From CAXMST01 sp963700785 (lineage in GTDB: Bacteria > Actinomycetota > Thermoleophilia > Solirubrobacterales > 70-9), in the NCBI GenBank assembly GCA_963700785.1, contig CAVOYZ010000012.1, forward strand, positions 1-64,000: a stretch of 64,000 nucleotides of DNA, given 5' to 3'. Position numbers and translations under genes: made by a program. Under the pieces are notes generated by a model. The model was not told the origin of the DNA. It was given only the letters and a program-made list of their open reading frames with translations, and ran no database searches. Positions 58,788 through 64,000 of this stretch are shown piece by piece (the first letter of the stretch is position 1; each line of letters opens with the position of its first letter).

Positions 58788-61412
58788 ATGGCGCAGGGTC
58801 CGGAGACCGACAACGGCGGCAGCGATCGCGAGCTCTTCCTGATCGACGGCAACAGCCTCGCCTACCGGGCGTTCTTCGCCCTGCCCGAGTCGATGGCGAC
58901 CTCGGACGGGCGCCCCACCAACGCGATCTACGGCTTCGCCTCGATGATGGTCAAGGCGCTGACCGACTACCGGCCGAGGGCGGTTGTCGTCGCCTGGGAC
59001 GCCGGTATGTCGGGCCGCGAGAAGGTCTACCCGGAGTACAAGGCGCAGCGCAAGTCGAGGCCCGACCTGCTCCAAGAGCAGTGGCCGCACCTGCCGCCGC
59101 TGGCCGAGGCCTTTGGCTTCACCAACGTCCGGGTCGAGGGTTGGGAGGCCGACGACGTGATCGCGACCCTCGCGATGCAGGCGAAGCAGCAGGGGATCCC
59201 GGTGATGGTGGTCTCCGGCGACCGCGACGCCTACCAGCTGGTCGGCGACGGGGTCAGGGTGATGAGCACCACGCGGGGGGTCACCGAGACCAAGATCTAC
59301 GACCGTGAGACGGTGATCGACCGCTGGGGCGTCCCCCCCGAGGCGGTCCCCGACCTGATCGGTCTCAAGGGCGACAGCTCGGACAACATCCCCGGGGTCC
59401 CCGGGATCGGCGAGAAGACCGCGGCGACGCTCCTGCAGGAGTACGGCGACCTCGACGGGGTGCTCGCCAACATCGACAAGATCTCCGGCAAGAAGCGGAA
59501 GGAGAACCTCACCAACCACGCCGACGATGCGCGGATCTCACGCGACCTGGCGACGATGCACTTCGACGTCGACGTCGGGGTCGATCTCGGCGACGTGATC
59601 GCGGCCGATGTCGACCGCAGTGGGCTCCGCGACTACGCGGCCGAGTTCGAGCTGCGGCAGGTGATTCAGCGGCTCGAGGAGGACTGGGACGAGGCGGTGC
59701 CCGCGCGGGGGGTCGAGCGTCAGCTCGAGATCGAAGCGCGCGAGGGGCTGCCCGACGAGCTCGGGCCGGGCGAGGCCGCGATCGCCTACGAGGGGGGCCG
59801 CTGGGGCGGCTTCGACGGCGAGACGCTGCTCGAGGGCGAGATCGGCCGCGATCAGCTCGCCGCCGCGCTTGCGGGACGACCGCTGCTGGCACACGACTTC
59901 AAGGCTCTGGGCGGCGGCGGGCCGGACGGGCTGCTCGCGAACGCACCGGTCGGCTCGCTCGAGCTCGCCCACGACACGATCGTCGCCGCATACCTGATCG
60001 ATCCGGCCCGGCGCACCTACGAGCTCGACGAGCTTGCCGCCGACGAGGGCGTCGCCGTGGCGGCCGAGGCGGGTGGCGACGACGGGCAGATGTCGCTGGA
60101 CGGCGCGGAGCAGGGTGCCGACAGCGCCGAGGCCGCGAGGCTCGCCTGGGAGCTGGCCGCCCGCCAGCGGCCGAAGCTCGGTGAGCTCGGTCTCGAGCGG
60201 GTGATGGGGGAGGTCGAGCTGCCGCTGATCGAGGTGCTGGCGGCGATGGAGCGTGAGGGGCTGAAGCTCGACACCGAGCGACTCGCGGGGATCTCCGACT
60301 CTCTCGCCGGCGAGGCCGAGGCGCTCGAGGCCGAGATCTGGAAGCTGGCCGGCCACGAGTTCACGATCGGCAGCCCGCAGCAGCTCGCCGAGGTGCTGTT
60401 CGAGGAGCTGGGCCTGACCCGGAAGCGCCGCGGCAAGACCGGCTACTCGACCGACTCGCGGGTCCTGTCCCAGATCCGCGACGAGCACGAGATCGTCGCC
60501 AAGGTCGAACGCTGGCGCGAGGTGACGAAGCTGAAGAACACCTATCTCGACTCGCTGCCCGGGCTGATCAACTCGGAGACGGGGCGGATCCACACGACCT
60601 TCAGTCAGATCCGGGCGGCGACCGGGCGCCTCTCGTCGACCAATCCGAACCTCCAGAACATCCCGATCCGCTCGGACCTCGGCCGGCCGATCCGCGGCTG
60701 CTTCGTCGCCGAGCCCGGCCGGGTCCTGGTCTCGTGTGATTACAACCAGGTCGAGCTGCGGGTCCTCGCCCACATCTCCGGCGACGCGGCGCTGCGTGAG
60801 ATCTTCGCCTCCGGCGAGGACGTGCACTCGGCGACCGCGGCCGGGATCATCGGCGCCGACCCGGAGGCCGTGTCGGTCGGCGAGCGCTCGAAGGCGAAGA
60901 TGGTCAACTACGGGATCGCCTACGGGCTCAGCGCCTTCGGCCTCGCCGATCGGCTCGGGATCGACGTCAAGGAGGCCGGCGCCTACATCAGTCGCTACTT
61001 CGAGCGCTTCGAGGGCGTCAAGCGGTTCATCGACGAGACCGTCGAGCGGGCGAAGTCGGAGGGCCAGGTGACGACCCTGATGGGGAGGCGAAGGCTGATC
61101 CCCGAGCTTCGCTCCGGCAACCCGCAGACCCGTTCGCTCGGCGAGCGGCTCGCGGTCAACACCGTGATCCAGGGCACCGCCGCCGACATCATCAAGCTGG
61201 CGATGATCCGCTGCAGCAGAGCGCTGCGCGACGGCGACCTCGAATCGCGGCTGGTCCTGCAGATCCACGACGAGCTGCTCTTCGAGGGTCCCGAGGCGGA
61301 GGCCGAGGCCGTCGGCGATCTCGCCCGCAGCGAGATGATCGCGGCCTTCGACCTCGATCCCCCGCTCGCCGTCGACATCGGCTCCGGCCCGGACTGGCTC
61401 GCGTGTAAGTAG
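58788..61412 (+). CDS. polA: DNA polymerase I
   Basis: 874 residues. The 5'-nuclease domain (about 1-300) has FLIDGNSLAYRAFFALPESM, VEGWEADDVIATLA, VSGDRDAYQLVGDGV and LKGDSSDNIPGVPGIGEKTA. The middle domain keeps the 3'-exonuclease fold but I find no intact acidic catalytic motifs, so proofreading is probably absent. The polymerase domain has VSCDYNQVELRVLAHISGD (motif A), the O-helix SKAKMVNYGIAYGLSAFGLA (motif B) and LQIHDELLFEGPEAE (motif C). Tyr708 stands where E. coli has Phe762. A strong terminator follows. Confidence 0.96.
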   Translation: MAQGPETDNGGSDRELFLIDGNSLAYRAFFALPESMATSDGRPTNAIYGFASMMVKALTDYRPRAVVVAWDAGMSGREKVYPEYKAQRKSRPDLLQEQWPHLPPLAEAFGFTNVRVEGWEADDVIATLAMQAKQQGIPVMVVSGDRDAYQLVGDGVRVMSTTRGVTETKIYDRETVIDRWGVPPEAVPDLIGLKGDSSDNIPGVPGIGEKTAATLLQEYGDLDGVLANIDKISGKKRKENLTNHADDARISRDLATMHFDVDVGVDLGDVIAADVDRSGLRDYAAEFELRQVIQRLEEDWDEAVPARGVERQLEIEAREGLPDELGPGEAAIAYEGGRWGGFDGETLLEGEIGRDQLAAALAGRPLLAHDFKALGGGGPDGLLANAPVGSLELAHDTIVAAYLIDPARRTYELDELAADEGVAVAAEAGGDDGQMSLDGAEQGADSAEAARLAWELAARQRPKLGELGLERVMGEVELPLIEVLAAMEREGLKLDTERLAGISDSLAGEAEALEAEIWKLAGHEFTIGSPQQLAEVLFEELGLTRKRRGKTGYSTDSRVLSQIRDEHEIVAKVERWREVTKLKNTYLDSLPGLINSETGRIHTTFSQIRAATGRLSSTNPNLQNIPIRSDLGRPIRGCFVAEPGRVLVSCDYNQVELRVLAHISGDAALREIFASGEDVHSATAAGIIGADPEAVSVGERSKAKMVNYGIAYGLSAFGLADRLGIDVKEAGAYISRYFERFEGVKRFIDETVERAKSEGQVTTLMGRRRLIPELRSGNPQTRSLGERLAVNTVIQGTAADIIKLAMIRCSRALRDGDLESRLVLQIHDELLFEGPEAEAEAVGDLARSEMIAAFDLDPPLAVDIGSGPDWLACK

Positions 61413-61461
61413 GGTCGCCGCTCGACCGCCGGCTGATCGGACGATCGAGTCCGTTCAGACG

Positions 61462-61491
61462 CGAGAGGGACGCCGGTCGGCGTCCCTCTCG
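61462..61491 (+). terminator. strong hairpin terminator after polA
   Basis: CGAGAGGGACGCC pairs perfectly over 13 bases with GGCGTCCCTCTCG around a 4-base loop GGTC. No T run follows. It may also serve the convergent gene at 61540-62189. Confidence 0.75.
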
Positions 61492-61539
61492 GCGAGTGCG
61501 TCTCGGATGCGGTCTCGCTCGGAGTCAGCCTCCGGAGGC

Positions 61540-62189
61540 TCGGATCGCGCCTGACCAGCTCGACCTCGTCGAAGACGAGACCATCCGCGGTCAGCTCGAG
61601 CTCGGCCTCGCTGACGACGGCGCCCTCGACCAGCTCGTCGGTCGAGCAGAGCCGATCGTCGCTGTGGCCAGAGCGATCGTCATCGTCGTCGCCGTGGCCG
61701 GAACCGGAGTCGTCGTCCATCGTCGTCGTCCTCGCCGGATCCGGAGCTACCTCCGTGGCGAGGCGTTGTCGGCCGAGTCCTCGTCCTCGTACTCGTCGTC
61801 GGTGCCCTTGCATCCGCAGCGGATCTCGGTCTCGTCGGTGACCAGGCCGGAGACGGTATCGCCGCCGAACAGGTTGATCACGAGCTCACCGGTGCGCCGG
61901 GTCGTAGCTGGCGACCGTGCCGGCGCCCTCGTCGCCGTCATCGGTACCGTCGCCGTCGCTGTCGGCGCTGCGCGGGCTGGTCTTCGATCTTGTACTCGGC
62001 GCGGTTCTTGAGACCGTCACGGTCCTGATCGCGCCGGCCCTGCTTCTTGTTCAGCGAGAGCTTGTAGCGCTTCTCCCAGCGGTCGGGAATCCGGTCGTTG
62101 TTGCGGTCCTTGGCGGTCGCCGAACCGGTCACCGCGAGAGCCGTGAAGCAGAGCGCGATCATCGCAATGATCAGTCTTCGTGCCTTCAT
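61540..62189 (-). pseudogene. secreted thrombospondin-3-like / DUF5666-like protein, several frameshifts
   Basis: ATG 62189 follows GAGGAGA and opens a signal peptide (MKARRLIIAMIALCFTALAV). A calcium-type repeat follows (DRNNDRIPDRWEKRYKLSLN, DQDRDGLKNRAEYKI). An extra base at about 61985 breaks the frame before KTSPRSADSDGDGTDDGDEG, and another at about 61894 before TGELVINLFGGDTVSGLVTD. At least one more lies in the GAC-rich stretch before CSTDELVEGAVVSEAELELT and FDEVELV. Read together it makes one secreted, acidic, probably calcium-binding protein of about 210 residues. It shares an upstream GGGTTTAGGTA motif with the sigma gene. Confidence 0.65.
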
Positions 62190-62260
62190 TGTCTTTCTCC
62201 TCTTCGGTTGGCGCCGCTCCGTCTGGGAGGCACCGGTAGTTGGGTTATCTGCGAGTTCGG

Positions 62261-62271
62261 TACCTAAACCC
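62261..62271 (-). promoter_or_regulatory. shared motif GGGTTTAGGTA upstream of the repeat protein
   Basis: The identical 11-mer occurs on the same strand at 63630-63640, upstream of the sigma factor gene. It lies 71 bases before ATG 62189. A promoter element recognised by that sigma factor is possible. Confidence 0.4.
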
Positions 62272-62312
62272 GAGCGAACGCTCAGGATCACGCGGACCTG
62301 CAATCGACTCAG

Positions 62313-63595
62313 TCACCGCCGGGACCGGAACGATCCTCGGGCTCCTCGCCTTCGCGTCCGTCTCCGGGGCCGGAGCTATCCTCGCCGCCGTCGTCACCGC
62401 CGCTCGACCCTGACCTGTCGCCGCCGTGATCCTCGGGGCCGCCACCGCTGGAACCGGACTTGCCGCCACCGCCCGATCCACTGTGGCCACCGCCCGATCC
62501 ACTGCGGCCACCGGGCCGTCGTCGCCGCCGCCCGGGCCCGAGCTGCCGCCACCGGGTCCGCTGCTTCCGCTGCCGTCTTCCTCGCCTTGCTCGTGACTCT
62601 TCCCCGAGGAGCCTCCGTGGTCGTCACCGCCACTGCCCGGCCCACTGGAGTCGTCCGGGCCTGGCTTCTCGGAGGATTCCCTGCGTCCGGCGTCGCGGCC
62701 GTCGGAGTCACGGCGGCTGACCCTGGCCAACGCATCCGATGCGTACAGGACACGATCGACCTGGGGTCCGGCCGCTGCCTTCCCTGTCGACCGCGCCTCG
62801 CTCTCCGCCCCCTTTCCTGCCGCGCTCGCCTGGTTCGACCCTTCGCGGGGCTGAGATCCCTCGAGGGCGATGCCGCCGGCGAGCGCGACGGCGGTCGCGG
62901 ATATCGCGGCCGCCAGCTTGGCGCCTCCTCCGAACGCTGTCGCGCCGGCGCCGGCTCCAGCGCCGAGCGCGGATCCCTCGGACCATCAGCAATCGCAGCA
63001 GCGGCAGCGGGATCGCGGCACCGAACGCGTTGCGCAGCGTGGTCCGCGCCCGGAAGATCAGACCGCGGACGGCGGTCGCGGTGGTCCCGAGATCGGCGGC
63101 CAGCTCGGCGTGACCCTCGCCTTGGATCGCACGTCCGACCAGTGCCGCGCGCTGCGCCTCAGGGAGCGCGCAGATCGCCTCGACCAGTCGATGAAGCTCC
63201 TCGTTCTGCTCGGCGATCGCGGCAGGCTGGGGAACGCCGTCGTAGCTCGGGTCGAGCTCGAGCCACTCCGGGTCGTCGCGGATCGCGTTGAGCGCTCGGT
63301 TGCGGACGATGGTGAACAGCCAGGCACGCAGCGAGACTTCACGATCGTCGGCAAGCAGCGCTTCGTGCGCCTTGATCAGCGACGCCTGGACCACGTCCTC
63401 GGCGCGGTGGAACGGCACGAACGCCACGGCGAACGCGGTGAGCGAATGCCGGTAGCGGCCGACGATCTCCTCGAAGGCCGCCTCATGTCCCTCGCGCAGG
63501 AGCTTCACGAGCCGCGCATCGCTCTGCTTCGAGAGCGCTCTGCGGGCGATCGGTCGCGTTCGGGCTGGGAGGGACATGCGGTCCTTGACAGTCAT
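62313..63595 (-). CDS. ECF sigma factor with C-terminal membrane helix and Gly/Ser/Asp-rich tail, frameshifted
   Basis: Sigma-70 region 2 (RLVKLLREGHEAAFEEIVGR, FRAEDVVQASLIKAHEALLA-like, WLFTIVRNRALNAIRDD) and region 4 (ICALPEAQRAALVGRAIQGE, ELAADLGTTATAVRGLIFRA) are intact. At about 62974 one extra base breaks the frame. Beyond it the chain continues GAGAGATAFGGGAKLAAAIS, then ATAVALAGGIALEG, a membrane helix, and a long Gly/Ser/Asp-rich outer part with a second slip near 62520. It ends at 62313-62315. The membrane tail suggests a signal-sensing sigma factor without a separate anti-sigma. ATG 63595 or 63577 may start it. Confidence 0.75.
62471..62512. repeat. two tandem 21-bp units in the sigma factor tail
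   Basis: GCCCGATCCACTG(T/C)GGCCACC occurs twice in a row. On the coding strand the units encode GG(H/R)SGSG repeats of the Gly/Ser-rich tail. Slippage here could explain the nearby frame change. Confidence 0.7.
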
Positions 63596-63629
63596 CGGCC
63601 GTCGGGGCGGCCGGCTGAAGGGGTGCAAC

Positions 63630-63640
63630 TACCTAAACCC
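63630..63640 (-). promoter_or_regulatory. shared motif GGGTTTAGGTA upstream of the ECF sigma gene
   Basis: Identical to 62261-62271. It lies 34 bases before ATG 63595 (52 before ATG 63577), consistent with autoregulation. Confidence 0.4.
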
Positions 63641-63673
63641 CTGAGGCACCCGATGATCACGACTGCGGGCGAC

Positions 63674-63679
63674 TACGAT
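63674..63679 (+). promoter_or_regulatory. -10 box (TACGAT) of the DMT transporter gene
   Basis: It ends 6 bases before ATG 63686. Confidence 0.5.
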
Positions 63680-63685
63680 CCGGGC

Positions 63686-64000
63686 ATGGATCGGGGTGTC
63701 GCCGTACTGCTGACCGCCGCGGTGGGCGGCCTGATCGCGATGCAGCCCGCGGTCAACGCGGGCCTCGGCCGGGCGACCGGCAGCCTGCCGGCGGCGCTGG
63801 TCAGCTTCCTGGTCGGCACCCTGGCGCTGGCGCTGATCGTCGGCCTCTCGGGCCAGATCGGCAACGTCCGCTCCGCAGCCGACGTCGCCCCGGTCTACCT
63901 GCTCGGCGGCCTGCTCGGCGCCCTCTACGTGACGATGGCGCTGATCGCGGTGCGCGAGATCGGCGCCGGCGGCGTCGCCGCGGCGACGATCACCGGCCAG
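63686..64000 (+). CDS. DMT-family (YdcZ/DUF606-like) transporter, cut by the window end
   Basis: The first 105 residues show three to four membrane helices: VLLTAAVGGLIAMQPAVNAG, ALVSFLVGTLALALIVGLS and YLLGGLLGALYVTMALIAV. The QPAVNAGLGRATGSLPAAL segment is typical of DUF606/YdcZ proteins, thought to be small-molecule exporters. The 3' part lies outside the window. A close -10 box supports the ATG at 63686. Confidence 0.8.
   Translation, partial: MDRGVAVLLTAAVGGLIAMQPAVNAGLGRATGSLPAALVSFLVGTLALALIVGLSGQIGNVRSAADVAPVYLLGGLLGALYVTMALIAVREIGAGGVAAATITGQ

Overview
The window is about 70 percent GC chromosomal DNA with many GTG and TTG starts, few Shine-Dalgarno sites and dense, often overlapping genes. 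Gene order (leuS, comEA-comEC-holA, rpsT, murJ, lepA, hrcA-dnaJ-prmA, phoH-ybeY-era, hisIE-trpEG), a HadA/HadB-like dehydratase pair and a mycothiol-type alcohol dehydrogenase with a metallo-beta-lactamase partner suggest an actinobacterium, most likely class Thermoleophilia (Solirubrobacterales relatives). This placement is inferred from content, not from a search.

Layout. 1-3340: the 3' end of a tRNA, leuS, a cupin and a frameshifted acylphosphatase. 3340-19430: an accessory island of about 16 kb, separating acylphosphatase from comEA. A 61-bp direct repeat (58 of 61 identical) lies at each end (3323-3383 and 19279-19339). The island holds two glutathione-S-transferase-like (GST) paralogues and the 3' scrap of a third, eight copies or half copies of a dispersed palindromic repeat, two recombinase C-terminal remnants, an initiator-tRNA fragment and fragments of PIN, CsoR, cupin, glyoxalase-fold and surface-protein genes. 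Two working modules stand out in it. The first is an ABC transporter operon divergent from a SHOCT protein and a nucleotide cyclase fused to a YHS metal-binding domain, with CsoR-like palindromes. The second is a TetR regulator whose operator-like palindrome recurs before a cupin and before a GST gene. 19431-31230: competence, holA, rpsT, murJ, an RTX-type protein, lepA, an acyltransferase and small proteins. 31290-41763: alcohol dehydrogenase plus hydrolase, dehydratase pair, heat-shock and translation genes, murI, phoH, ybeY and era. 41806-52917: histidine and tryptophan biosynthesis, with a GST-like gene, an HtrA protease and an opposite-strand PLP decarboxylase interspersed. 52975-64000: pfkA, a DCC-lipoprotein fusion, an epimerase, malic enzyme, a zinc peptidase, polA, a broken calcium-type repeat protein, an ECF sigma factor with a membrane tail, and the start of a DMT-type transporter.

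Two features run through the whole window. Many genes have a TAGRCT/TANNNT box ending 6-10 bases before the start codon and no Shine-Dalgarno site, which points to leaderless or nearly leaderless transcription. In addition, at least ten single-base (or two-base) frameshifts interrupt otherwise well-conserved genes, including era, ybeY, a YqeY-family gene and malic enzyme. This looks more like sequence error than biology and should be checked before calling any of them pseudogenes.
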